A stretch of 64,000 nucleotides of DNA from Marinicrinis sediminis (GCF_042685085.1 NZ_JBHUMM010000043.1:558001-622000), one strand, 5' to 3'. Positions 1 through 9,184 are shown, numbered from the stretch's first letter. Notes: generated by a model from the sequence alone, not told the origin. Translations and numbers: made by a program.

Positions 1-338
1 TGAATCCGACAGAGTTTGCCGTTCTGGAGTTGCTCTATCATAAAGGAGAGCAGCCCATTCAAAAAATCGGAGACAAGATATTGCTGACGAGTGGCAGTAT
101 GACCTACGTGATCAATCGTCTGGCAGAAAAGGCTCTGATCGAACGGGTGCCATGCGAAAAGGATCGACGCATTACGTTTGCACGCATATCTGCTGGTGGG
201 TCAGAGCTCATGCAGCACATTTTTCCTTCGCATGAGCAGGCCATCGATGATCTTTTCTCCGTTTGGACAGATGAAGAGAAAGAACAGTTTATTATGTTGA
301 CCAAGCGTTTGGGGATTGGAGCCCAGCATCATCGCTAG
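1..338 (+). CDS. MarR-family transcriptional regulator (5' end outside window)
   Basis: The reading frame is already open at the window edge (first full codon at 3). It encodes about 111 residues that look like the C-terminal two thirds of a MarR winged-helix repressor. The recognition helix region (GSMTYVINRLAEKALIERV) is followed by the wing with the usual D-R-R (EKDRRITFARIS) and a C-terminal dimerisation helix. MarR proteins bind palindromic operators as dimers and often sense phenolics or oxidants. A pirin gene follows, separated by a terminator, which hints at an electrophile or quinone response, but the ligand cannot be read here. An internal ATG at 30 is not the true start. Confidence 0.85.
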   Translation, partial: NPTEFAVLELLYHKGEQPIQKIGDKILLTSGSMTYVINRLAEKALIERVPCEKDRRITFARISAGGSELMQHIFPSHEQAIDDLFSVWTDEEKEQFIMLTKRLGIGAQHHR

Positions 339-368
339 GTGAAGTTGCGCCCAAGTTCCCTGCCTGTC

Positions 369-395
369 AAGATCCGAGAGGATCTTTGTTTTTAC
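369..395 (+). terminator. Intrinsic terminator after marR
   Basis: Seven-bp stem AAGATCC/GGATCTT with a GAGA tetraloop, followed by TGTTTTT. It lies 30 bases after the marR stop, so pirin is probably transcribed separately. Confidence 0.75.
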
Positions 396-519
396 CTCAT
401 TACCTTGAAATCAAGATATGTGCTGGAGGGTAAGCGAGACAAGAGACACGAATACGACATGGCAGGAATGTCAAAAATGTCAGGACAGCGCGAAAAAAAA
501 GAAAAGGCAAGGTGATAAC

Positions 520-1242
520 ATGGTACAAGGCGTTCAAGGCATTCAAGTATATGAAGGAAACAAAAGATATGCAGCCGATCATGGATGGCTGAAAAGTCGG
601 TTCAGTTTTTCATTCGCAGATTATGTTGATCCGAACAACATGGCCTTTGGCCCGATGCGTGTGCTGAATGATGATATCGTGGCGCCTGGCAGAGGCTTCG
701 GTGCCCATCCTCATCGGGAGATGGAGATCGTATCCATCGTCTTGCAGGGTCAGCTTCAACACCAGGACAGTGCAGGCCATACAGAGGTGACGACATTTGG
801 CGGAATTCAGAGAATGTCAGCAGGTACAGGCATTGTCCACTCAGAAATGAATCCGTCAGAAGAAGAGGACGTTCATTTTCTGCAGTTATGGTTTGAGCCG
901 CATACGTCTGGGTTGTCGCCTTCCTATGAAAAGGCTGAATTCGATCAGGCAAAGATGGTGAATCACCTGTTGCCAGTCGTGATGGCGAATCCGGAGGGAG
1001 ACGCCGCACGTATTCATCAGGATCTGACCCTTTATTTGAGTGATCTTCAGCAGGGCAAACATCTGGAACATGTGCAGGAACCGAATCGAAAGCGATTTTT
1101 ATTTGTCATTGAAGGTGAGTTGCTCGTAAATGGTTCCATCAAGCTGGGAAGGCGAGACGCAGCACGGATGACGGACGTCACGTCCATCAGACTGGATGCA
1201 CAGTCGGATTGCCGCTTCATGTTGATTGATCTGCCAGCCTGA
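520..1242 (+). CDS. Pirin family protein
   Basis: 240-residue bicupin. The N-terminal cupin carries the pirin signature: FSFADYVDPNNM, then a metal-site stretch with HPHRE (His-x-His) and the downstream GTGIVHSEMNPS and His/Glu ligands. Bacterial pirins bind Fe or another metal, and some have quercetin 2,3-dioxygenase activity; others act as protein partners. The frame is open upstream to 418, but the ATG at 520 has an AAGGTGAT ribosome site and gives the family's usual N-terminus. Cytoplasmic, no signal peptide. It sits behind a MarR gene, a common pairing in electrophile-stress loci, so regulation by that MarR is plausible but not shown. Confidence 0.9.
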   Translation: MVQGVQGIQVYEGNKRYAADHGWLKSRFSFSFADYVDPNNMAFGPMRVLNDDIVAPGRGFGAHPHREMEIVSIVLQGQLQHQDSAGHTEVTTFGGIQRMSAGTGIVHSEMNPSEEEDVHFLQLWFEPHTSGLSPSYEKAEFDQAKMVNHLLPVVMANPEGDAARIHQDLTLYLSDLQQGKHLEHVQEPNRKRFLFVIEGELLVNGSIKLGRRDAARMTDVTSIRLDAQSDCRFMLIDLPA

Positions 1243-1248
1243 GTATGG

Positions 1249-1282
1249 AACGGCGATGTGAATATTCATCGCCGTTTTTTTT
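1249..1282 (+). terminator. Intrinsic terminator after pirin gene
   Basis: Ten-bp stem AACGGCGATG/CATCGCCGTT, 8-base loop, then a run of eight T. It begins seven bases after the pirin stop codon. Confidence 0.9.
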
Positions 1283-1354
1283 CTGTATGTAAGGCATGTT
1301 ATTTACTTTTTGATCAGAAACGTTCACAATAGACGGTGAAAGCAGGGCCATCCG

Positions 1355-1368
1355 TTCAAACGTTTGCA
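1355..1368 (+). promoter_or_regulatory. cre-like site inside an inverted repeat upstream of pulA
   Basis: TTCAAACGTTTGCA matches 12 of 14 positions of the CcpA consensus TGWAARCGYTWNCW. It is framed by 9-bp arms CCATCCGTT (1348-1356) and AACGGATGG (1369-1377), so it could also form an RNA or DNA hairpin. The position, 56 bases before the pulA start, fits carbon catabolite control of a glucan-degrading enzyme. CcpA binding is inferred. Confidence 0.6.
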
Positions 1369-1423
1369 AACGGATGGCAATCGCAGTACCTGAAGGGATA
1401 GAAATATGGATGGAGGGTTTTGT

Positions 1424-3385
1424 ATGGCTGTACAGAGAGAACAGGAAAAGCCCATTGATTATGGTGACAAATCGGTCACGAACGGGATATCAGTCTTTGA
1501 TGAAGCATTCGATACGTACTTTTCCTATGATGGAGACGACTTGGGCTGTCACTGGAAGGAAGAGGAAAGCAAATTTGTACTTTGGGCGCCTACCGCTGCG
1601 CAGGCTGAGTTAGTGATTTATGAAAACGAAGCAGATGAGACGGGAAAAGCCTACGTCATGAATCGTAACGACAAGGGAGTGTGGAGACTCGACGTTCGCG
1701 AAGCCTTGCTCGGCAAGTTGTATACATATCGGGTCAAGGTCGGTGAACAGTGGAATGAAGCTGTAGACCCTTATGCCAAGGCCGTTTCTGTCAATGGTTT
1801 TCGCGGAGCGATTGTCGATCTGGCCCAAACGAGCCCGAACGGATGGGAAGCAGACAGCAAGCCTCCTTTTGCGGCAGAAACAGATGCCATCATCTATGAA
1901 GTGCATGTGCGTGACCTGACCATGCATCCGGATAGCGGATCGTCCAGCAAAGGAACGTTTCTGGGAGCGGCTGAGGAAGGTACCAAAGGTCCGCAGGGTA
2001 TCGCAACCGGCCTCGATCATATTGCTTCGCTGGGTGTCACGCATGTACAGTTTTTGCCTATATATGATTACAGCGAAGATAGTGTGGATGAACGCAACCC
2101 GTCTGCCTCCTACAACTGGGGATATGATCCAAAAAATTACAACACACCGGAAGGCTCCTATTCCACAGATCCTTATGACCCCGTCAAGCGCATTCAAGAG
2201 TGCAAGACAATGATACAGGCTTATCATCGAAAAGGTATGCGAGTCATCATGGATGTGGTGTACAATCACATGTATGATGTTTTTCGTGCCAACTTCACCA
2301 AGCTGGTACCAGGTTATTACTTCCGACATGAAAAGCCTGAAGTGCTGTCCAATGGATCGGCCTGTGGAAATGATACCGCTTCCGAGCGTGCGATGATGCG
2401 TAAATTTATCGTCGATTCGGTGCTGTATTGGGCGAGGGAATATCATATCGATGGATTCCGCTTCGACTTGATGGGCTTGCATGATGTAGAGACGATGAAC
2501 GAAATCAGACGACAGCTGGATGAACTGGACCCTTCCATTTTGATGACTGGAGAGGGCTGGGTGCTGGATACCGCACTGCCTGAGGAACAGAAAGCAAACC
2601 AGAAGCAGGCGTCGAAAATGCCAAGAATTGCCCAGTTCAATGATGATTTGCGGGATAGTCTCAAGGGCAGCATCTTCTATGAAGATGAGACCGGGTTCGT
2701 CAATGGCCATACAGAAACAATCGAACAGATCAAAAAAGGAATTGCCGCAGGTATTGCATACAAGGATTATGCCACTACCTTTGCTGCAGAGCCGAACCAA
2801 AACCTGAACTATGCAGAGTGTCACGACAATCATACCTTGTGGGACAAACTGGCGCTGTCCCGACCCGATGCAGATGAGCAGACCAGAACTCGTATGCACC
2901 GCTTGTGCAGTGCGATTTTGTTTACTTCACAGGGCATGGCTTTTATTCATGCGGGTCAGGAGTTTATGCGCACGAAGAATGGAGTGGAAAACAGCTACAA
3001 GTCCCCGGACAGCATCAATCAGATGGATTGGCAACGCTGCGCAGAGCGAGCGGAAGATGTCGCATACATGCGGACGCTCATCCAGTTGAGGAAATCCCGT
3101 CCTGCCTTCAGATTGCGCAGTGCTGAACAAATACGCGAGCATTTGCAGTTTGAGGACGCTCCGGCTGGTGCCATCGCATATCGGTTGCTCCATCATGCAG
3201 GCGGAGACAAGAGTGAACAGTTGTATGTGGCAATAAACGGGAATGAAAAGGAACAGCTGTCGTTTCATCTCCCTGAAAGCGGAAACTGGCAGGTGGTATT
3301 CGACAGTGCAGGGGAAGCCGTATTAGGGGATTCAGATCTCCAGGTTGGCACCCTCTCGCTGGTCGTGCTGGAGAAAATCGGCTAA
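1424..3385 (+). CDS. pulA: Type I pullulanase, intracellular
   Basis: 653-residue glycoside hydrolase family 13 enzyme that hydrolyses alpha-1,6 links in pullulan, limit dextrins or glycogen. An N-terminal carbohydrate-binding module 48 (about residues 40-140) precedes the (beta/alpha)8 barrel. The type I pullulanase signature YNWGYDP is at residue 230. Conserved region I DVVYNH is at 277, region II DGFRFD gives nucleophile Asp348, region III GEGW gives acid/base Glu377, and region IV HDNH gives Asp468. There is no signal peptide, so it acts in the cytoplasm like B. subtilis AmyX. The ATG at 1424 follows GGAGGG with good spacing; the ATG at 1406 overlaps that site and is unlikely. A cre-like site lies upstream and a terminator downstream, so it appears monocistronic. 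Confidence 0.96.
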   Translation: MAVQREQEKPIDYGDKSVTNGISVFDEAFDTYFSYDGDDLGCHWKEEESKFVLWAPTAAQAELVIYENEADETGKAYVMNRNDKGVWRLDVREALLGKLYTYRVKVGEQWNEAVDPYAKAVSVNGFRGAIVDLAQTSPNGWEADSKPPFAAETDAIIYEVHVRDLTMHPDSGSSSKGTFLGAAEEGTKGPQGIATGLDHIASLGVTHVQFLPIYDYSEDSVDERNPSASYNWGYDPKNYNTPEGSYSTDPYDPVKRIQECKTMIQAYHRKGMRVIMDVVYNHMYDVFRANFTKLVPGYYFRHEKPEVLSNGSACGNDTASERAMMRKFIVDSVLYWAREYHIDGFRFDLMGLHDVETMNEIRRQLDELDPSILMTGEGWVLDTALPEEQKANQKQASKMPRIAQFNDDLRDSLKGSIFYEDETGFVNGHTETIEQIKKGIAAGIAYKDYATTFAAEPNQNLNYAECHDNHTLWDKLALSRPDADEQTRTRMHRLCSAILFTSQGMAFIHAGQEFMRTKNGVENSYKSPDSINQMDWQRCAERAEDVAYMRTLIQLRKSRPAFRLRSAEQIREHLQFEDAPAGAIAYRLLHHAGGDKSEQLYVAINGNEKEQLSFHLPESGNWQVVFDSAGEAVLGDSDLQVGTLSLVVLEKIG

Positions 3386-3478
3386 CTGCCGAATGGTTCC
3401 CATTGATTCGTCAAAAGTTAACGGTGAATGTAAAGATTTTTTAAAGAAAAAGAGGAATAAAGTCCTAGGATGGCGAAG

Positions 3479-3523
3479 GAAGTAGTAGATGAAAGCGTTT
3501 AATCTGCTACTTCTTTCTTTTGT
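3479..3523 (+). terminator. Intrinsic terminator after pulA
   Basis: Twelve-bp stem GAAGTAGTAGAT/ATCTGCTACTTC (one G-U pair), 11-base loop, followed by TTTCTTTTG. Confidence 0.8.
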
Positions 3524-3623
3524 TTTGAGACGATCTTTTGATCTGTTTCACACCAAATCGACAAGAAAGGACAAGAAATATCTACTCACTTTTACTTCTT
3601 TCGCACAGGGGAGTATTTTCTCG

Positions 3624-3653
3624 TTGACGAAGATGTAAATATTTCGTTATATT
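3624..3653 (+). promoter_or_regulatory. Sigma-A-like promoter of the chemoreceptor gene
   Basis: TTGACG, 18-base spacer, TATATT. The cre-like site 3661-3674 begins seven bases after the -10 box and so covers the expected transcription start, a placement typical of CcpA repression. Confidence 0.6.
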
Positions 3654-3660
3654 AGGGTAG

Positions 3661-3674
3661 TGGAAACGTTTGCG
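3661..3674 (+). promoter_or_regulatory. cre-like site upstream of the chemoreceptor gene
   Basis: TGGAAACGTTTGCG matches 12 of 14 positions of TGWAARCGYTWNCW and shares the core AAACGTTTGC with the sites before pulA and before the propeller-esterase lipoprotein gene. Confidence 0.6.
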
Positions 3675-3717
3675 CAGTATAAACAGGGGTTTATTACATA
3701 TTAAAGGGGTGTTTATA

Positions 3718-5790
3718 TTGAAAGGAATATCGCTCAAGGGCATCCATCAATCGATTGGCTTCAAGCTTATGATCATCATTATTGTCGGCATTATCGGATG
3801 TGTGGCCGCACTCGGGTATTCTTCCTACTCGATTGCGGGCAACATCATTCGGGATGAGGTATCTTCGGCCACTGAGGGAACGATTATGCAAACCGGTAAT
3901 AAAATCGATACCTTGCTGGCCACGTATGAGAATGTCGCACAGATGCTGACGCTAGACCCGGTCATTCGAAACAGTCTGGAAAATTTTGTTCAGCCCTCTC
4001 TTGCATCCGTAGAGAAAAAGAGGATTCAGGAGACCGTAGAGCAAAGACTTCGGAATTACATCAATGCCGCAGATCACATTTTGTCGATTCGACTCATTCC
4101 AAAAACGTATGAAAAAGCCGATATTTTTGGTGACAAGAGCATCGAATTCGATGACCAGAACAAGGCCGTTTTTGAAGAAGTGCTGGCAAACAAGGGCAAT
4201 CCGGTCTGGGTATCCTCCAGTGCAAAGGGCTTCACGCGTTTCAATTCCGAGATGACCTTTACGATGACGCGTTTGCTCATCAACGGGGCGAACCGGGATG
4301 CGGAGTTTTTCATTGTGATTGATGTTCAGATTGCCGCTTTAGAGGAAGCGCTTTCAAATGTAACCGTCGGTGAAGGCGGAGACAAACTCATCATCGATGA
4401 GAGTGGCCAAGTCGTTTACTCTACCAACCAGGAACTGATTGAGACTTCGGTTCAGAATGAACTGAATGTCACCAGCCGAGCTGAACAGTCCGCAGAAGAA
4501 GCGAATGAGACAACCAGCGGTACTTATTTCACATCCATCAGCGGAACAGAGAGACTGGTGGCCTTTGCGGAATCCCAGCGATCCAACTGGTATGTGATCA
4601 GCCATGCCAAGGCATCCAGTCTCACAGAGAATACTAGCAAGATCCTCAATCTGACGAATATTCTGATGATCGTGTCCGTGTTCATCGCCATTGGGATCGG
4701 TTTCTTGTTACTGCAAATGATTGCCAAGCCGATTACGAATATGAAAAAGTCGATGGAACGGGGCAAGGAGGGAGACCTGACGGTTCGGATTGCCGTCAAG
4801 CGCAAAGATGAGATCGGTCAGCTCGCCCACAGCTTCAACGACATGATGGATCAAATGACGAACTTGATTCGTCAAACGAATGATTCCACGGCACAGGTGA
4901 TGCATACCGCAAATGAAGTGTCCAATGCGTCCAAGCAAACGGCAACGGCCGCTCAGGAAATCAACCAGGCTATGGAAAGCATCGCCCAGGGTTCATCAAG
5001 CCTCGCGACGGAAGCAGAAGCAGGGAATGAGCGGTCAAATCAGATGTCCAATATTTTGGACAAGGTCGTCGATGAGAATATCCACTTGGGAACATCGGCT
5101 CAGGAAGTTCATCAAGTCAGTCAGCAGGGAATCCAGCAGATGAAAGCCCTGATTGATCACACGACATCTACAGAGTCCATGATGACTTCGATCAGCGGCA
5201 GAGTGGGAGAACTGAAGGACAGTACAACATCCATTCGTCAAATCCTGGACCTGTTGAACAATATGACCAAGCAGACAAATATATTGTCTCTGAATGCCTC
5301 CATTGAGGCCTCCCGTGCCGGGTCAGCCGGTAAAGGATTTATGGTGGTCGCCGATGAAATCCGTAAATTGGCTGAACAATCCAAACAGAATATTGAAATT
5401 GTCGGTGAAATCACAGAAAAAATCCAGAATGAGGTCGATGAGACCGTCAAGGTCATGGATGAGGCGCTACCTAAGTTCGTCCAGCAAAAATCCTCCGTTC
5501 AGGAAACCGATAAAATCTTTAACCGTGTTCAGCATCAGATGGATGACTTTATCCTTCAGCTTGAAAAGATTACGGAATTTATCAATGATCTGAACAAGTC
5601 TCAAAAGGTGATGTCCGAAACGATGAGCAATGTAAGTGCATTCTCAGAAGAATCCTCGGCAACGACGCAACAGGTTGCTTCGCTGAGCAGTACGCAGGAG
5701 CAAATGAGCGAAGGGCTGGTTCGTCTCGCGGACGATTTGGAACATTTGTCTCAGTCTTTGCAAAAAGCGCTGTCTAATTTCAAGGTGTAG
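3718..5790 (+). CDS. Methyl-accepting chemotaxis protein
   Basis: 690-residue transmembrane chemoreceptor. TM1 is about residues 14-38 (LMIIIIVGIIGCVAALGYSS). An extracellular Cache-like sensor covers about 40-310, TM2 about 312-335, a HAMP domain about 336-388, and the methyl-accepting signalling coiled coil 420-690. The CheA/CheW-binding tip region reads SLNASIEASRAG and is followed by GKGFMVVADEIRKLAEQS. It would control CheA kinase in response to an external ligand. The start is TTG at 3718, eight bases after AAAGGGGTG; the upstream in-frame ATG at 3670 lacks a ribosome site. A cre-like site suggests catabolite control, so the ligand may be a nutrient. The ligand itself cannot be read. 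Confidence 0.93.
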   Translation: MKGISLKGIHQSIGFKLMIIIIVGIIGCVAALGYSSYSIAGNIIRDEVSSATEGTIMQTGNKIDTLLATYENVAQMLTLDPVIRNSLENFVQPSLASVEKKRIQETVEQRLRNYINAADHILSIRLIPKTYEKADIFGDKSIEFDDQNKAVFEEVLANKGNPVWVSSSAKGFTRFNSEMTFTMTRLLINGANRDAEFFIVIDVQIAALEEALSNVTVGEGGDKLIIDESGQVVYSTNQELIETSVQNELNVTSRAEQSAEEANETTSGTYFTSISGTERLVAFAESQRSNWYVISHAKASSLTENTSKILNLTNILMIVSVFIAIGIGFLLLQMIAKPITNMKKSMERGKEGDLTVRIAVKRKDEIGQLAHSFNDMMDQMTNLIRQTNDSTAQVMHTANEVSNASKQTATAAQEINQAMESIAQGSSSLATEAEAGNERSNQMSNILDKVVDENIHLGTSAQEVHQVSQQGIQQMKALIDHTTSTESMMTSISGRVGELKDSTTSIRQILDLLNNMTKQTNILSLNASIEASRAGSAGKGFMVVADEIRKLAEQSKQNIEIVGEITEKIQNEVDETVKVMDEALPKFVQQKSSVQETDKIFNRVQHQMDDFILQLEKITEFINDLNKSQKVMSETMSNVSAFSEESSATTQQVASLSSTQEQMSEGLVRLADDLEHLSQSLQKALSNFKV

Positions 5791-5860
5791 TCTTCGGAAT
5801 CGAATCAGCAATACGATTGACCCACTAGCAGCCCTTGTCAGTCAAATAGGTATCATGCCA

Positions 5861-5897
5861 GAAGGTGACGACCGCAGAATCGTCGCCTTCTTTCTTT
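5861..5897 (+). terminator. Intrinsic terminator after the chemoreceptor gene
   Basis: Eleven-bp stem GAAGGTGACGA/TCGTCGCCTTC with one G-U pair, followed by TTTCTTT. Confidence 0.8.
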
Positions 5898-6009
5898 ATA
5901 AAAGATAGCAGTAGCAAGCAAAGTGTTATATAATATGCCTATGATTCTACAGAACTACATAGGGACCTGCTTTATATTACAAATTACACAGAAATAGGAG
6001 ATCGCAGCT

Positions 6010-7515
6010 ATGTATGCACTGATCATCACGATAATTGCTGTTGGTTTTCTTTACGGCAGATTCTATTTACCTCTGCACTATCAAAAACTGGCTCTGCTTT
6101 TGATTGCGTTTTCATGTATGCTGTCTCTGGAACTACTCTATGAGCAAAATTTGCTGAAATTCGCCTTTTTTCTGCTCATCATGCTGGGCGGCTATACGTA
6201 TGGCTGGCTGGGTGGATTGCTCAGCGCAATTGTATCCTGGGCAACGGTCATGATGTTGTCTGGGCAAGGTGATGGGCAATGGGTATTGTACCTGGGTTTG
6301 TGTTATATCGGATTTGGCATTGGTGCAGGCATATATTATGCATCGAGAAGAGTGAGCATGCACCTCAACCATCACTGGGAGGATCAAATTTTCAAACAGT
6401 CCAAACAGCTGTCGATTATCAAGGAGGTAGGCTCGGCCATTCAGGGCACCTTTGAGTTGACGAAGTTGTTGCATATTATTTTGACAGCGATTACAGCCGG
6501 TTTCGGACACGGATTTAACCGGGCCATGATTTTCCTCGTTGACGATCAGGATCAAACTTTAAAGGGACGTCTCGGTGTAGGCTCGATGAGTCTGGATGAT
6601 GGACTGGCTAAATGGGGTCGGCTGATTGATCACCGCATGAATTTGCAGGATTTCATTGAATTGAAGGAGCAGGCTCTCATTCAGGATCATGACCTCAATG
6701 ACATTCTCATGAACATTGAAATACCGCTGCAAGCTGACCATGTCTTTCGCAGAGCGCTGGAGGAACAAAAGTCCTTTGTCGTCAAGCAGCCGAGAGGTGA
6801 ATTTGAAACCTGGCTGAAGGATACGTTTCAAATGACTGTATTTGGTGTGGTGCCCATGTTGCACAAGGGGAAACAGGTTGGCGTCATTGTCATTGACAAC
6901 AATATTAGCAGCAGACCGATTGAATTTGACGACATCGATGCCGTTATTCCGCTTGCCGTCCAGGCATCGGTCGCCATTGAAAACGGAAAGCTGTACGAGG
7001 AAGCCCACAAAAATTCGATTACGGATGGGTTAACAGGGCTTTACAACCAGCGATATTTTCAGGAAATGCTTCCGAAATGGACCGCGTGTGTACAACAGGA
7101 AAGCAATCTGTCGCTCATATTGCTCGATATTGATTTTTTCAAACATTACAATGATACGAATGGTCATCTGGAAGGAAATCAGGTACTTTCCCAGCTGGGT
7201 CACCTTATCCAGCAATTTGTCAAGGAATATGATCTTCCTTGCAGATTCGGGGGAGAGGAATTCTCGATTATTTTGCCAGAGACGCCGCTTGACAAGGCGT
7301 ATGAATATGCGGAATCCTTGCGTCAATTAATAGAAACTACAGTGTTTCCACATCAGGAAAATCAGCCAAACGGCAATCTCACGGTCAGTATGGGCGTGGC
7401 TGAGCTCCGAACCGCGCAATCAGCAGAGGTGCTGGTGGAACAGGCTGATGAAGCCCTCTACCAAGCCAAGAAGGAAGGCAAAAACCAGGTGCAAGTGTAC
7501 AAAGGGGTGACTTGA
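6010..7515 (+). CDS. Membrane GAF-GGDEF diguanylate cyclase
   Basis: 501 residues. The first 115 residues hold about five hydrophobic segments (MYALIITIIAVGFLYG, LALLLIAFSCMLSLELL, FAFFLLIMLGGYTYG and two more). A GAF sensor domain follows (about 150-330), then a GGDEF domain (about 340-500) with active-site variant GGEEF at 414-418, which is catalytically competent in the family. It should make cyclic di-GMP from two GTP at the membrane in response to a signal bound by the GAF domain. No RxxD inhibitory site is visible at the usual spot before GGEEF, so product inhibition may be weak. ATG 6010 has a good upstream AGGAG. The next gene starts directly after the stop codon. Confidence 0.92.
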   Translation: MYALIITIIAVGFLYGRFYLPLHYQKLALLLIAFSCMLSLELLYEQNLLKFAFFLLIMLGGYTYGWLGGLLSAIVSWATVMMLSGQGDGQWVLYLGLCYIGFGIGAGIYYASRRVSMHLNHHWEDQIFKQSKQLSIIKEVGSAIQGTFELTKLLHIILTAITAGFGHGFNRAMIFLVDDQDQTLKGRLGVGSMSLDDGLAKWGRLIDHRMNLQDFIELKEQALIQDHDLNDILMNIEIPLQADHVFRRALEEQKSFVVKQPRGEFETWLKDTFQMTVFGVVPMLHKGKQVGVIVIDNNISSRPIEFDDIDAVIPLAVQASVAIENGKLYEEAHKNSITDGLTGLYNQRYFQEMLPKWTACVQQESNLSLILLDIDFFKHYNDTNGHLEGNQVLSQLGHLIQQFVKEYDLPCRFGGEEFSIILPETPLDKAYEYAESLRQLIETTVFPHQENQPNGNLTVSMGVAELRTAQSAEVLVEQADEALYQAKKEGKNQVQVYKGVT

Positions 7516-8016
7516 ATGCAGAGTGTGCTGGTCATAAGTGGTGTCATTCTCTTTTTTTCCTGTCTGCTGCTAAGCAGTCGTCCTTTTTATCGGTTGTATC
7601 TCAAGCATGTAACTCGAAGAGTGATGAAGAAGCACCAAATGAATGTGGATGAGTTAATGACGTCATTTGAAGAAGTCATCTATCTCATTCCGCTGCCCAA
7701 CAATACGCCTTACATTAAAAATGCGACCATCGAGCAGTTCTATATCGTGGAGGACTGGAGTTCCTGGCTCTACCCGGAGCTCCGGGCGCTGCGTGTATTT
7801 CTGACCAATCCGGATGGCCCGGATCAATTGATCGCCTATTATTCAATGAAACACTTTACGTTGCCTTCACTGGCGAAGCTGGAGTTTCATCATGTCATTT
7901 CATCTGAAGTCTATCAGAAGGTCGCCACTTGTCGCATGCTGAATCCAGACCTGCTGGCCCAGCTTATTCAGGAAGTATATACCCGGATTCACAAGACTCG
8001 CTACGGGTCTTCTTAA
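7516..8016 (+). CDS. Membrane-anchored protein of unknown function, coupled to the diguanylate cyclase
   Basis: 166 residues with one N-terminal transmembrane helix (VLVISGVILFFSCLLLS) and a cytoplasmic-looking basic stretch behind it (RRVMKKHQ). The rest is soluble alpha/beta-like sequence with no motif I recognise. The ATG directly follows the TGA of the GGDEF gene, with an AAAGGGGTGA ribosome site inside the end of that gene, so the two are translationally coupled. That placement suggests it modulates or reports on the cyclase, but this is only context. Confidence 0.75.
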   Translation: MQSVLVISGVILFFSCLLLSSRPFYRLYLKHVTRRVMKKHQMNVDELMTSFEEVIYLIPLPNNTPYIKNATIEQFYIVEDWSSWLYPELRALRVFLTNPDGPDQLIAYYSMKHFTLPSLAKLEFHHVISSEVYQKVATCRMLNPDLLAQLIQEVYTRIHKTRYGSS

Positions 8017-8142
8017 TGCTGCTGTCCTGTCTGCCTCCGTGCTGTGGTGTAGCCTTGGGGGCAATTGTATGCAATTCGCTCAACGTGATGGATATGAAAC
8101 GGCCATGGACAGACGGGACAGACAGGGACAGATCGTCGGTCG

Positions 8143-8173
8143 GATACGGGATATATTTGATATCTGCCGTATC
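8143..8173. terminator. Hairpin between convergent genes
   Basis: GATACGG at 8143-8149 pairs with CCGTATC at 8167-8173, with further imperfect GATAT/ATATC pairing inside. It lies between the convergent 7516 gene and etfA. It has no clear T-run on either strand, so its role as a terminator is uncertain. Confidence 0.4.
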
Positions 8174-8176
8174 AAG

Positions 8177-9184
8177 TCAGCGGGTTGATTTGTGTTGCTG
8201 AATTGCACGTGTCAGCAATGGTACGATCTCGAACAGATCGCCCACAATACCGTAATCCGCAATCTGGAAGATGGGGGCATCCGGATCTTTGTTAATGGCG
8301 ATAATGGTTTTGGATTGGCTCATTCCAGCTACATGCTGAATGGCCCCGCTGATGCCACATGCGATATAGAGATCCGGCGTGACCATTTTGCCCGTTTGAC
8401 CGATCTGCATGCCATAGTCGCAATAATCGGCATCGCAAGCTCCTCTTGAAGCTCCTACCGCTCCGTTTAATTGTTCAGCCAGCTCTTTGAGTGGCTGAAA
8501 TCCTTCTTTGCTCTTTACACCTCTGCCTCCCGAAACAATGACAGAGGCTTCGCTCAGATCTGTTTCTCCGTCCTGTTTCGTTTCTTCTGCTTCCTTGATC
8601 AGTTTAGGTGTTCCTGATTCAAAAATGGAGATCGTCTCCAGGGATACTCCGTGTACGACGGCCGTAGAGGAAGAGGGTTTGCCGGGCAGGTTATTGGGGC
8701 GAACAGTCAGCACAAACGGGAAGTCTCTGGGCTGCACCTGCTCAAATGCTTTGCCTGCATAGAGCGGACGGGTAAACACAAAGTCTTCGTCGATGGTGGT
8801 CATATCCACGATATCGGTTATCAGGCCAGCGCTTAACATACAGCTGAGAAGGGGAGCCGTATCTCGTCCCAATGCCGTATGACCGAGGATGATGACGTCG
8901 ATCGACTCGCCTTTTTCAGCGAAGCGATCCCGCAGTGTCTTGATTCCTTCCTGAATGCAGGCTGTTGCGGAAGCCCCCTTGTTCTTGGAACGAAATACAT
9001 GAATGGTGTGAACGGGCAGTAGCGCACCAAGCTCCTCTTGATCCATGTCCTCGTCCCACACGACGGCGGCATGTAATTGGTCTTGCCGGTTCATCATGCT
9101 TCTCGCACATTGAAGGGCTTCGTATGTGACTTGTCTGAATGTGCCCGCCTTCCATTCTCCGATAATGATAAAGTTTCGGCTCAT
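8177..9184 (-). CDS. etfA: Electron transfer flavoprotein, alpha subunit
   Basis: 335 residues. EtfA forms a heterodimer with EtfB, carries the redox FAD and takes electrons from acyl-CoA dehydrogenases. The N-terminal nucleotide-binding-like domain (about 1-190) leads into the C-terminal FAD domain (about 205-330) with the family signature VSGGRGVKSKEGF, the segment GASRGACDADY, IGQTGKMVTPDLYIACGISG and a late HVAGMSQSKTIIAINKDPDAP. It overlaps the end of etfB by four bases and lies in the same leftward operon. The divergent operon across the intergenic region codes for beta-oxidation enzymes, including FadF, its likely electron acceptor. Confidence 0.96.
   Translation of the reverse strand: MSRNFIIIGEWKAGTFRQVTYEALQCARSMMNRQDQLHAAVVWDEDMDQEELGALLPVHTIHVFRSKNKGASATACIQEGIKTLRDRFAEKGESIDVIILGHTALGRDTAPLLSCMLSAGLITDIVDMTTIDEDFVFTRPLYAGKAFEQVQPRDFPFVLTVRPNNLPGKPSSSTAVVHGVSLETISIFESGTPKLIKEAEETKQDGETDLSEASVIVSGGRGVKSKEGFQPLKELAEQLNGAVGASRGACDADYCDYGMQIGQTGKMVTPDLYIACGISGAIQHVAGMSQSKTIIAINKDPDAPIFQIADYGIVGDLFEIVPLLTRAIQQHKSTR

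Larger units (their letters stand above)
3386..3717. other. Intergenic region pulA - chemoreceptor gene
   Basis: 332 bases without a convincing gene. They hold the pulA terminator (3479-3523), a sigma-A-like promoter (3624-3653), a cre-like site just downstream of the -10 box (3661-3674) and the chemoreceptor ribosome site (about 3702-3710). I saw nothing else in it. Confidence 0.7.

Noticed and set aside
1610..2899. 429-codon minus-strand open frame inside pulA
   Set aside because: It is an antisense shadow of a gene with all family motifs on the plus strand, and its product has no recognisable fold.
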